The notes beneath the pieces were generated by a model. The model made no database searches, was not told the DNA's origin, and saw nothing but the letters and a program-made list of their open reading frames with translations. A stretch of DNA of 64,000 nucleotides from Sycon ciliatum. Lineage: Eukaryota; Porifera; Calcarea; Leucosolenida; Sycettidae. Shown here piece after piece: positions 54,627 through 64,000 of the stretch. Each line of letters begins with the position of its first letter. Within the stretch, counting starts at the first letter, position 1. The position numbers and the translations under genes are program-made. Location of the stretch: the NCBI RefSeq assembly GCF_964019385.1, contig NC_088644.1, forward strand, positions 19,330,273-19,394,272. The letters are read 5' to 3'.

Positions 54627-55022
54627 GAGACTGCTGTCTGCATGACTTCTAGAGTGCGCGGGGGCAGCAAGGTCTGCGTCAGCTGTGGATAGGCGAGGGC
54701 GATGTGAGGAGTTCTGATGGGCCATCTGAGCAGACCGCGAGCGCATCAGAACCGAATGTGTTGGTGATGATCCAGGCGCTATAGATGATGTCCCTGCTGG
54801 CGGTGCAGGTGCTGGTCCATGGCGAGAGGACACAATGCCTATTCCGCTGCTAGCATTGGGCGGTGGCAGGGGCGGTCGCTCATCAGAAGATGATCTCGAC
54901 ATGGCTGATGACGATGACTGGGATGGCTGTGATGCTGCCATGCTGCTTTTGGGTGATACCACATCTAATGAATGTGGGAAATTGATTGCAGGATCCGTGA
55001 GAGATGGCCGACTACCCTGTGC
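54627..55022 (-). CDS. INPPL1: SHIP2-like gene, Pro/Ser-rich exon
   Basis: Acceptor TGTCATTAG at 55023 and donor CTC|GTAAGCC give 396 nt, 132 codons, phase 0 both ends. The sequence is disordered and Ser/Pro-rich: AQGSRPSLTDPAINF, MAASQPSQSSSSAMSRSSSD, ERPPLPPPNASSG, HGPAPAPPAGTSS. PPLPPP is a likely SH3 or EVH1 ligand. In the SHIP family a proline-rich tail lies between the phosphatase/C2 part and the SAM domain, as here. A (GA)n tract at 55040-55099 sits, as (CT)n on the minus strand, where the acceptor's polypyrimidine tract should be. Additional small exons before 51378 are possible. Confidence 0.7.
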
Positions 55023-55037
55023 CTAATGACAATGACA

Positions 55038-55039
<2 letters not shown>

Positions 55040-55099
<60 letters not shown>
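55040..55099. promoter_or_regulatory. (GA)n microsatellite acting as polypyrimidine tract
   Basis: On the minus strand (CT)n ends about 17 nt before the acceptor AG of exon 54627-55022. No other good pyrimidine tract is present, so the repeat probably serves in acceptor recognition. Confidence 0.6.
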
Positions 55100-55103
<4 letters not shown>

Positions 55104-55185
55104 CCGCACACCAACAACATACTTCAACAAGCTATAGTGCAAAACAAGAGCAATGTACATGGCGTGACCGGCCGCAGAAACTTAC

Positions 55186-55386
55186 AGGGCGCCGCGTTAT
55201 GTTCTGAGAGCGGGGATGTAACGTCGACACATCACCATTTATCACGTAATGGGTCCTTTCCCGGTACGGCCTATAGTCAACATTGCCCACAGTGGGGTCT
55301 GTAGATTCATCATGGGTGCCGGGTATGGACATTGGTCTCTGTGCCTTTCCATCACATAAAGAGGGGCAGCTAGAGAGATGTATGCC
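55186..55386 (-). CDS. INPPL1: SHIP2-like gene, exon
   Basis: Acceptor CTGTCTGCACAG and strong donor CCCT|GTAAGTTT delimit 201 nt, 67 codons, phase 0 both ends. It encodes GIHLSSCPSLCDGKAQRPMS, then IPGTHDESTDPTVGNVDYRP, ending NITRRP. DYRPY could be a tyrosine-phosphorylation site; a canonical NPxY was not seen in the window. Low complexity prevents a domain call; support comes from the splice sites and frame. Confidence 0.6.
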
Positions 55387-55964
55387 CTGTGCAGACAGCA
55401 GTATTATAGCGAGCAGAGATCTTAACAGTTCAGTAGAAATTGACCCGTACAAATATACAAGTGCTTATCTCCTCTTAGCTACAGTCCTGGTAAGACACTC
55501 ATGCAGTGTGAGCAGACAAGAGGGCAAAAAAAAACAGGCGTTCGAAAACATGTCACCAGAGATAGTAGATAGGGCACGGGGAACAGTGGATAGAGAAAGA
55601 GGGGAACAAACAGAAGACAGGGAAAGAGGATACGAGGTACAGGAGCAATGACACTGGCTGAAGCGCACAGCCTCTCTGAGTAGTCCAAGTATGCATGTGA
55701 CTTTTAATGCCGGCGTTGAGTATCAAAGCCAAGTTAGCCCATGCGGGCACATGCGCAGCGATGGTCTCATGATGCATTTCATTAAATATTATTCTGCATC
55801 GAGTATGGTCCGTAATTTTCATTTTTTGCACTGTTGCTACTGTGGCCTTTATACGCGCTGCAGTAGATTGTCGAATGCAGTTTATTGCGTCTTTTCCTGC
55901 GGACAAGAAGTGCGTTTTCTTGCCAGGCTGGGATTTTGGCCATAAGGCCTAGCGGGATGCTAAG

Positions 55965-56517
55965 TCAAATGGTCTTGGTCCGAGGAAGCCAAGACGCTCC
56001 CTTCCTCTTTTATTGCCAATCGAACTTGCCACTGCCACCGAAACTGGGTGACTGCGCCCTACTAGATGGGGATGTGGTGCAGTGGTATGTGCAGTCGATT
56101 TCCAATCGAGAGGTTGCGGGTTCAATTCCCGACGATTACGGTCGCACACGTCTTTCTTCTCTTTCTCATTCTCCTAGCTCTTCTTTCATTTTCCTGGGTG
56201 GTTACCAACAGCCAGTGTATGCCGGAGTATGGGGGTGTGGCGTGTGTGTTACAAAAAAAGAAAAAAAGAAAAATGGAAAAAATGAAAAATAGGGATTCAA
56301 TGGCCAGAAAAGCCACTTCAATCAGCTGTGTGGTGGATACCAGGCTAAAATTAGTGGTGGTCAATTCATCAGCCTTGCAAGCTGTTGAATGATGTAATCC
56401 CAGCACAAGCTGCTATGTCTAACATATCTGTCCGCTATCATCGCTTCTGCGATGGGCAGGTCTGAGGTCTGAGATTGGGATTTGTATGCTTGTAGGCTTA
56501 ACTTCCCCTTTAATAGT
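55965..56517. mobile_element. Partial copy of the AAGGGGAAGTTAAGG foldback, split by a SINE
   Basis: CGAGGAAGCCAAGACGCTCC ... GCGCCCTACTAGATGGGGAT matches one arm of 53409-54526, and GGATTTGTATGC ... GGCTTAACTTCCCCTT at 56487-56515 is the rest with the TA-flanked end. The SINE 56069-56465 interrupts it after GATGGGGAT. Confidence 0.75.
56069..56465 (+). mobile_element. tRNA-derived SINE, copy 3 (complete)
   Basis: Head: A box TGGTGCAGTGG and B box GGTTCAATTCC. Body: TTTCCTGGGTGGTTACCAAC, an A-rich inner tract, GCCTTGCAAGCTGTTGAATG. 3' tail: CATCGCTTCTGCGATGGGC. Unlike the copies at 48-49 kb it is not inside (CA)n but inside a foldback element. Confidence 0.88.
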
Positions 56518-56600
56518 GAAGACGACAACACAACAGCATGTTGAGCATTGAGTACACTGGATACACACACTACACACACTACACACCCAATTGCGTGTTA

Positions 56601-57330
56601 AGCCTAGTTCACATTCGACGGGGCGCGATGGGGCGCGGCGTAAGGATCAACGGGAAGCGACAGGACGGTCTGACGGCGTCCAACGTGAACACCAGGAACG
56701 GGAACGCAACCGTACTACTGTACGGATCGGGAAGCGACAGGAAGAGTTGGATCAGTTAACTTTTCATACCGTAGACGGGTGTAGATAGGGACGCAAGGGT
56801 ACAAAATGGCTACATTTTGAGTGTGAATAGGAGACGGCGTCTACTCTCGATTCGTACTTGGAAATTTTAGCATTTCGAACACTGCGCTTCCCATGATAAC
56901 TCGCAGAATGGCTAACACAAGTTGAGTTGAATTTAGCAAGATACGATGTGATGTCACGTATCGTATTTAAGGATAGTTCAGGAGCGTGGCAGACGAACTG
57001 GTTTATCATTTCCTGGGGCTATTATTTGAATGGCACAACTTTCAGGGCTACTTTTTTGGTCTTGATGAAAACTTGCATTGTGAACTTGATTCCGCTTCAT
57101 TCAAGGAGAAATAATTGAAAAGAAGTCCCCGGAAAACAAGAAATTAGGTCCGAAACTTCCGAAAGTCACCCCGTCATGGACCGTGGCTTATGACGCGCGC
57201 TGTTCAACATCGCAACGACTGCAGAATGTCGTGTCGTATGAATCGTACAAGATTATACAGCTCACCCCAGCCGTCCCGACAGGCCCTTACCTCGCGTACC
57301 GTCAGCGTTGCGTCGAATGTGAACTAGGCG
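56601..57330. mobile_element. Harbinger-like element, TTA target
   Basis: Ends AGCCTAGTTCACATTCGACG and CGTCGAATGTGAACTAGGCG, TTA on both sides. About 730 bp, ending 50 bp from the donor of exon 57381-57443. No transposase frame. Confidence 0.75.
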
Positions 57331-57380
57331 TTAGTCTTTACACAAGCATGATGAGTGAGACAGTAACATCGACCACTAAC

Positions 57381-57443
57381 CTTCTTCACTGGTACAGGTG
57401 GACGATCTTCTGCTCTAGCAGGTATACTTGGCTTTTCATCGCC
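57381..57443 (-). CDS. INPPL1: SHIP2-like gene, small proline-rich exon
   Basis: Acceptor TATTGTGTTTATATAG and donor AAGAAG|GTTAGT define a 63-nt, phase-0 exon reading GDEKPSIPARAEDRPPVPVK plus K. IPARxxDRPPVPVK contains two typical SH3-ligand cores. The phases fit 61032 above and 55386 below. Short and unconserved, so moderate confidence. Confidence 0.55.
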
Positions 57444-57648
57444 CTATATAAACACAATAGCAACAGCCACAAAGACAATGATGACAACAGCAGCAGCAGC
57501 AACAAACTAAAAGGTCAGGGTGGATTTTACTTGAAGTAGTGATTTATCAGTTGTCACACATAATGAACTACATGAAAGCAGAAGACACAGTGTCGTCAAC
57601 CAAGCCTTATATACAGGCAGTATCACAATGCCATCAACCATGCCATAT

Positions 57649-57778
57649 ATACATGCAGTAACGGATCAACCATGCCATATATACAGGCAGTAACGGATCA
57701 ACCATGCCATATATACAGGCAGTAACGGATCAACCATGCCATATATACAGGCAGTAACGGATCAACCATGCCATATAT
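57649..57778. repeat. 32-bp minisatellite, left block
   Basis: About four units of GGCAGTAACGGATCAACCAT plus GCCATATATACA. The same array resumes at 60309. Confidence 0.93.
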
Positions 57779-58423
57779 GTTGGACTCAGTAGAGCGTCCA
57801 GCCCCTATATGATGTCCAACCCCTATATAGAGTCCATTGGTCCAAAATCCACTGTACAGAGTCCAAACTTGGAATCAACTGTGAGCTCAAAGTTTCGATG
57901 GACATCACTCCCTGTATAGAGTCCAGCCAATTGGCTTCACCCCTATATAGAGTCCATTGGTCCAAAATCAACTGTACGGAGTCCAAACTTTGAAATCAAC
58001 TATAAAGAGTCTTTATGTGGACAACACGTATAAAGTCCAGCCAATTAGGCATCCCCTATCGAGTTCGAAAATAGACATAGGATCTGCTGTAAGCAGTGAA
58101 TATTAACCAGAAAACGGCCTCTCCCTTTAATCCTTTACATCATTCACTTCTCAAGATAAAAAAATATGTATTGAGGCGCCACTGCAGCCACTTCATTACA
58201 TGAAAACCCTACAAACACCATCCTCAAATCAAGTGGTCTCTTCGCAGACGCTGCAAATTACAATATCTCAATCATGTAGTGTTGCCAAATTATTGTGCAC
58301 GCACACACACATGCACACACCCACACACCGCCAAGAAAATACCTAGGAAAAAACCAAGAATCAAAAGAGAATAATGGAGAGCCCAGGATTAATTATTTGT
58401 TTTCAAATTATTGTGCGCGCGCG

Positions 58424-58461
<38 letters not shown>

Positions 58462-60304
58462 TATACAACGCCAAGAAAACACCAAGAAAAGAATAGAGAC
58501 ACAATACACACGCAACTCCAACAGCCATGCAAACGTCCACCCATTTACATGTAAAGTCAAGAGGGATAACAAATTATTATACGAAACGAATGCGTACGGG
58601 GACGGGTACACGCACGTTTACATACACGTAGTAGTGTAAGAGAGTAACATAGTGCAGTGGTCAGCATAATACTAGCACATGCTGAGAGTGCAATAGCAAG
58701 CTTCACCATTGCTCATGGCCATGCAAATGTTCAGCAGCACTCAGTTCCGCAAGCTTCTGAAGATCAGCACACCTGCAACAAATAGATAGCACAAGGATAC
58801 GCTTATTACCGTAATGATGCATGGGAGCACACAACTACCAAGTTCTCAACGAATGTGATGCTCAATGAAAATCAATCCACTCAAAGACCTGTGAACAGGT
58901 GATGGTGGGGACAATAATCTATTAGTAATACGAGGAATAAGATCGTTTGTGCACACTCAAGACGCACAGACACACCAACATGCATGTAGTGTACACAGTG
59001 TTTCACTTCACTGCAACTAAATTGAAATGAGATGATTTGAACAATCTGTACAGCGTTGCGGTCAGTCAGTCTTCCCCAAGATGGAAATGCAATGATTTGT
59101 TGTCACGAGGCAGTTTCACTGACACAATGTCATGTTCGTGACATCAAAACGGTTACTTCAGGGAATACGAGTATTAGCTTGAAGCTTTCTTGTCATTGGC
59201 ATACAAGCAATCCTCCTAGTCCTACTACTACTAGTACACTGGCACTGCGTTTGTGGATCCCATTGTATTTGACATCATACTACAGGAAGAGTGTCGTGGA
59301 GTTCACATAATTATCACAGGGATAAAAATACATTTCTCATGAAATAAAATAATAATTGATGATAGCTAGACGGTCATTATACGATTGATGCAAAGTCCTT
59401 GCAGTCCTTGAGGACTATTACGAAGTGGTTGATTACTTTTAGGGCATTCATTCAAGCAACATCAAACAAACGCGATACGCTCCTTGAAAATGGAAAAAAA
59501 ATTCAAGCATAACGACAGAACAGCAGACCAATCGAAACGAGTAAAAGCTTCCTTACCTCAGTCATCGTCCTGCCATGTAGTTGGACAGCCTTTTGACACG
59601 GTGGTACATGCAGCTCTTGTCCAGTCAAACAGGGGTATCCTTGTGGCGTCGAACGAAAGAGAGTGTCAGTGTATCTGACTCGTCAGATTGCAACTGTGCT
59701 GAACTTTTCTCTTTCTCCGCTTTCTGCTTTCATCCCTCGCTCTGATGAAACCGTTCAAACGTCTTACTGGCAGCAATGGCCAGCCAAACAGGGGATCCTT
59801 GTGGCGTCGAACGAAAGAGAGCGTCAGTGTACCTGACTCGTCAGATTTGAACTGTGCTGAACTTTTCTCGTTCTGCAATTTCTGCTTTCATCCCGCGCAC
59901 TGATGAAACGTCTTCAGAGAACCACAAGACGCTTTCCAGATTTGATTTTGAACGTCTCCTTATCCTCCTTGGTTAGCTCGAGACAGATTACTGTCAGCAA
60001 CTGCACAGCAGAATTGGCAGCCATGGCTGAAGTGAAGAAAGGAATGCGCTGCCACGAGGCAAGCAAAACTGAAAAATGTGTTCCCTTTCGGGCACATCAC
60101 ACAGGACGGCGTGACAGGATAAACTGGACTCCTGGACCGTGAATAGGGGACTTGTAGAAAAAGTGTACTCCTTATAGGGGATTGCGCGGCAGGATGAAGC
60201 TGATCAAAACTGAGTGGACTCCTGGACTCTGTATAGTGGATTTTGGACCAATGGACTCTATATAGGGTGCTGGACATCATATAGTGCATGGACTCTATAC
60301 TGAG
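57779..60304. mobile_element. ~2.5-kb inverted-end element inserted in the minisatellite
   Basis: The left end TTGGACTCAGTAGAGCGTCC and the inverted right end ACTCTATACTGAGTCC start long, imperfect inverted regions rich in TATAGAGTCCA / TGGACTCTATA (57780-58040 and 60125-60304). Both sides carry CATATAT of the 32-bp unit. Inside are (CA)n (58428-58457) and a ~160-bp tandem duplication (59625-59912). No transposase was recognised. Confidence 0.6.
59625..59912. repeat. ~160-bp tandem duplication
   Basis: Two copies with CAAACAGGGGxATCCTTGTG, GCGTCGAACGAAAGAGAG and CTGTGCTGAACTTTTCTC. Confidence 0.8.
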
Positions 60305-60308
60305 TCCT

Positions 60309-60760
60309 ACATATATACAGGCAGTAACGGATCAACCATGCCATATATACAGGCAGTAACGGATCAACCATGCCATATATACAGGCAGTAACGGATCAAC
60401 CATGCCATATATACAGGCAGTAACGGATCAACCATGCCATATATACAGGCAGTAACGGATCAACCATGCCATATACAGGCAGTAACGGATCAACCATGCC
60501 ATATATACAGGCAGTAACGGATCAACCATGCCATATATACAGGCAGTAACGGATCAACCATGCCATATATACAGGCAGTAACGGATCAACCATGCCATAT
60601 ATACAGGCAGTAACGGATCAACCATGCCATATATACAGGCAGTAACGGATCAACCATGCCATATATACAGGCAGTAACGGATCAACCATGCCATATATAC
60701 AGGCAGTAACGGATCAACCATGCCATATATACAGGCAGTAACGGATCAACCATGCCGCAC
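60309..60760. repeat. 32-bp minisatellite, right block
   Basis: About fourteen further units of the repeat seen at 57649-57778. Confidence 0.95.
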
Positions 60761-60874
60761 ATACAGGCAGTATCACAAGTGACATACAATGCCAAGTCTA
60801 CGAAAAGACTAGTTTAACAGAACAGACGCAGTAGGAGCACATTTTTAAGTGTGAAGACTCCACTGTGGCCATCC

Positions 60875-60957
60875 ACTCTACCCATACATCTTCACAGCAC
60901 TCTACAAACGGTCTCTGGGACCGTTTGTAGAGTGCTGTGAAGATGTATGGGTAGAGT
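60875..60957. repeat. Near-perfect 39-bp-stem hairpin
   Basis: ACTCTACCCATACATCTTCA ... CAAACGGTC, five-base loop, then its complete complement. Intronic to the SHIP2-like gene. Confidence 0.9.
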
Positions 60958-61031
60958 AGTAGTAGGAGCAGACCAGCTATCTTTCAAGATGCAGTAAAAT
61001 AGTACTGGAGCAGATATGCTCAAGCTCTCAC

Positions 61032-61078
61032 CCGCAGATCTGCCGTGGCCGTTCTTGAGCGCGAAGGACGGACTGGTA
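61032..61078 (-). CDS. INPPL1: SHIP2-like gene, 47-nt exon
   Basis: Acceptor CATGCTGCTGCAG and donor CTGCGG|GTGAGAG. Entering with one base from 61553 it reads PVRPSRSRTATADLR and leaves in phase 0. The unusual length (2 + 45) fits exactly between a phase-1 donor and a phase-0 acceptor, the main support. Basic and proline-containing, without a domain. Confidence 0.5.
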
Positions 61079-61427
61079 CTGCAGCAGCATGACACACAGA
61101 GCACACAAGCACACATAAATACTAGAGCACACAATACAGACAGTACTACTGAGTACATCAGTCAAATACAAGCTACATTGATCGGTGTGTGATGGGAATG
61201 GTAAACTGGGCAATGGGGACAGGTCGTACAGGTTCTGAGCACTGGCCATGCAATTGCACATGCTGGTTCATGTACTTTTGGTATGTACGTGTAGCCTGCA
61301 ACTGTAGGCTGTGATATGCTAGTACAGTTCCAGGCGGGATAACTCATACACAATATGTCACATGTGTAGGGAGATTCTTAGCGTACTATTACTATTAGCA
61401 AGACGTGGCAGTGCGGGGAGTGACAAA

Positions 61428-61452
61428 ACACACACATACATAGACACACACA

Positions 61453-61535
<83 letters not shown>
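61428..61535. repeat. (CA)n microsatellite beside a weak splice donor
   Basis: On the minus strand (TG)n begins about 18 nt after donor CCACCTG|GTCAGA of exon 61553-61861. Confidence 0.97.
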
Positions 61536-61540
<5 letters not shown>

Positions 61541-61552
61541 TGGCAATCTGAC

Positions 61553-61861
61553 CAGGTGGCGCATCGACATCACTAGAGTCTCTGCCAAAGCCAGAAGATG
61601 TGGCGGACACACGCATGCTACCACCCGGATTGCTACGCCGTGACAAGGGAGGCGGTGCAGTGGCAGGTGGACGTGGTGCAACTGAAGTACTCCCTCCGCC
61701 TCCTGACGCTGACGCTGGTGTTGGGTTCAGACGCACCGCTTCAATATCAGATTGCAAGACAGGTATGGGTGGCATGGCATGACCAGTGGATGACCGTTGG
61801 AGACCGCTAAGTTGGCTCATGGTGTCTTGCAAGCTCTGACCACGGATGGCAACAGGACTCG
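61553..61861 (-). CDS. INPPL1: SHIP2-like gene, Pro/Gly/Ser-rich exon
   Basis: Acceptor TACACCTGCATGCAG, 309 nt, donor CACCTG|GTCAGA (weak). It enters in phase 1 and leaves in phase 1. It encodes SPVAIRGQSLQDTMSQLSGL, MPPIPVLQSDIEAVRLNPTP, a Gly/Ser block and RPPATAPPPLSRR, then SDVDAPP. PPPLSRR is a likely SH3 ligand. This is probably the first part of the disordered tail after the phosphatase/C2 module, which would be encoded beyond 64000. Confidence 0.65.
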
Positions 61862-61999
61862 CTGCATGCAGGTGTACAATAGTAACACAGTACGTACTGT
61901 AAATCAGCAGTTTCTTAAGCATACTACATTGATCATTTTGAAAACTTCCAATTTGTGAGCAGCATCACTTTGGTAAATTAGACTCCAGGCAGGTATGTG

Positions 62000-62399
62000 C
62001 ACACTAGTTTGTTTAGAAAGCAGTATGGGAAGCGCACGGTCTGCCGAGGTCTTTTACAAGCCGCCTACATTTTCCATATTCACCAACTACGAGGTCAATA
62101 ACATAATATTTATCATGGTATTTCAACGTGTGTGGTGGCGAATTGTAAAAAAAGTCGTCAAAATGGCACTGGTCAAAGATGGCAAATATTTGACCAGTGA
62201 AGATCAAGGGAATTAGTGGAAATCAATATGAACCCATGATAAGAATACTTATTGGTTCACAGTAATATGAAGAGTCAGACTGAAGAACAGAAAGAGCTTC
62301 AGGCTCTTCACAAGCAAATTTTCTGAAACTTTCCACGAGGACTAATTTCACTTTTTGTCGCGCAGGAAGCTAGGAAGCTAGTAATATTGTACTTGGACG
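62000..62399. other. Intron or flank, nothing recognised
   Basis: No exon with good splice sites on the minus strand. TACGAGGTCAATAACATAAT near 62088 recalls ACGAGGTCA near 37422 but no full element could be drawn. Confidence 0.3.
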
Positions 62400-62910
62400 G
62401 AAACTAACGAGAGAGCTTGGAAGCCCAGGGCCCTACGCTATGCTTTTTTGCTTAGCTAGCTCATCATGCATGTTATTAGTACTGATGGAAATGTTTTTTT
62501 TTCTCCATTGATTGACTACATCAAACTTTCTCTTTGCATTCGAGGGTAATACGACACCGTCTACCACCTTGATGACCTAGGCAAAAAAGAATAGGGATAT
62601 ACTTTTTTTCATTTCTCCTATTTTATTTTCAAGACAACCTGGGATTCGAACCCGCACTATTGTCCTGCATGCATTCCCCCGATACACTTCGCATACATAC
62701 TCATTCTTCCAAGCTGCTTTACGTTATGATCTTGCATTTGAAACCCTATTTGAATATTGTGGCCAGCTGTCTTTGATGGTACGGTACGGGACAGGTACGG
62801 GATAGCGCAAGGAATGCCGATGGACAAACACGGAATTAAAACTGTGTGGACCCTGGCTAGCGCCAGACGTTACTGAAGTAACGTCTTTTGCTTAGCTACG
62901 GGAATAAACA
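62400..62910. mobile_element. Second copy of the composite repeat at 24010-24935
   Basis: It shares GCTTGGAAGC / CTACGCTATGC, CTGGGATTCGAACCCGCAC, ACACTTCGCATACATACT, GATGGTACGGTACGG and the right end CTAGCGCCAGACGTTACTGA. It lacks the inverted half present at 24370-24510. Confidence 0.7.
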
Positions 62911-63332
62911 TCACTAGTAACAGGGTGTGCTGTTCGAGACCGGGGCCCATTCAGTCGGTGTAAACAACTGAACGTAGTTATCCAGTAGTTATCACCCCCG
63001 CACGTTCACCTGACGTGTGTGGTGCGCATCTTAATCTCTCTCTATCCATGAGTTTCTACTGCCTAGGTCTAACCTGGCGCTAGGTGTGGTGGTGCCGATA
63101 TCATCGATGCTGAAGTAGCCCTTTCAGAGTCGACTTCTGCTGCATACAACATTTACAAAGCACGTGGAGTAGCAGCAGGAGCAGTCATTGGGTTAGAAAA
63201 ACAACTATACCATAACTCCAATGCTTGCAAACTTGACAATAAAGCTGAAAAAGAACAGCAATGATGCCCATGAATCCAATCACATGCATTCATCAGGTTA
63301 ATCACAGTATAAACATTTTCCTCAATGGCTTA

Positions 63333-64000
63333 TTATTATTATTATTAGACACAATCTCATAGCATGTGACAAGCATAGCTAATGCAAGGACAGAATCCCC
63401 TGAGACAAGGGCGTTGAGCCAGCCACGGCAATAGTAAGCTAGGAAAACAAAGCAAAAGCAAAAAAATGAATGGAAAATTACAAAGAAAAACGATTAACGG
63501 AAGTGAGCACAATCAAAATTCGTGCATCACCCAGGTATTCGAGAATGTTCTTCGATAATAATTATTGCGTCTAGTTCAGTTGCGATAGTAGATCTTTAAA
63601 CCGACCAATAGAAGAACAAGTTTTCAGACCCTATGGTAATGCTAACTAATGAGAGTAACCGGAAAACAAGGGGGACTTTAGATACTGGGCTGACTTAACA
63701 AGAGGCAGGATAAGCGCGTTACGGGTTGAGCTTGTCGAAAACCAATTGTACTTCATCATGTGTGAAGGGGTTTTATGAAGAAATATTTTATGAACCAGTG
63801 TACAGAGATGGTGGTTATGACGAACGGAGAGAGGAGAAGTGTGTGCAAGTCGATAAAGGGCATCCGATGGAAAACATCGATCCTTGTTGTAAAGAATTTT
63901 AAGTATAAATCTATGGTGGACTTCTAATTGGTTCAGAGTTGCGTCAGAAAGGCCACACCAAGCGGTATCGCAATAGTCGAATATGGAGAATATAGCACTG
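63333..64000 (-). mobile_element. Non-LTR retrotransposon 3' end at window edge
   Basis: The minus-strand frame enters at the window edge and runs to TAG at 63646-63648 (about 117 codons), with SIFDYCDTAWCGLSDATLNQ, LEVHHRFILKILYNK, SPLSVRHNHHLCTLVHKIFL and STRNALILPLV. This is the region after the catalytic core in CR1/jockey-type LINE polymerases (FDYCDxxWxxxxxxxxxxLE). The 3' UTR of about 300 nt ends in (TAA)n at 63333-63348. The upstream part is outside the window, so intactness cannot be judged. It appears different from the LINEs at 2.5 and 48 kb. Confidence 0.75.

Noticed and set aside
58700..58776. Possible minus-strand exon reading CADLQKLAELSAAEHLHG
   Set aside because: The acceptor is plausible but its phase does not fit the SHIP2-like exons on either side, it ends in a stop, and it lies within the element inserted in the minisatellite.

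Overview
The window is eukaryotic, almost certainly from an animal with short exons and repeat-rich introns. GT-AG introns, long microsatellites, scaffold gaps (two runs of 200 N), tRNA-derived SINEs, non-LTR elements, a DIRS-type element and dozens of small inverted-repeat transposons rule out a prokaryote. The gene set (a TRP/voltage-type channel, a kinase/coiled-coil/Kelch combination, a SHIP2-like phosphatase tail) fits a marine invertebrate, perhaps a sponge. The species cannot be fixed from sequence alone.

Three host genes are supported by exons whose splice phases fit. (1) Plus strand, 1757-14859: the 3' end of a cation-channel-like gene (last pore helix, cytoplasmic coiled coil, Ser/Pro-rich tail). 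Its last intron holds a 4.9 kb DIRS-order retroelement with textbook split direct repeats. (2) Minus strand, 31729 down to 20694: a pseudokinase exon, a coiled-coil exon and a large Kelch exon with an in-frame 63-bp minisatellite. All junctions are phase 0, so they may form one gene. (3) Minus strand, 61861 down to 50751: seven exons of a Pro/Ser-rich, SAM-domain C terminus that closely resembles the end of SHIP2/INPPL1. The catalytic part would lie beyond the right edge.

The rest is repeats. 0-7 kb: minisatellite, foldback elements, a truncated LINE and MITEs in channel introns. 8-14 kb: a 17/23/24-bp minisatellite, then the DIRS element. 16-20 kb: a MITE cluster and CA repeats. 23-30 kb: MITEs inside the proposed kinase-Kelch gene. 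31.8-46 kb: gene-poor, with a ~0.9 kb-arm inverted repeat, a Crypton-like recombinase fragment, Harbinger-, pogo-, hAT- and Tc1-like MITEs, and a second copy of one foldback family. 47-49.5 kb: a same-strand array of a LINE and tRNA-derived SINEs, each unit separated by (CA)n. 51-61 kb: nested MITEs and foldbacks in the introns of the SHIP2-like gene. 62-64 kb: a composite repeat and the 3' end of another LINE at the edge.

The observations most worth following are the LINE/SINE pair sharing a 3' tail and sitting inside (TG)n tracts, the foldback elements with 11-12-bp target duplications, the pseudokinase/coiled-coil/Kelch gene, and microsatellites placed directly at splice sites of the SHIP2-like gene.
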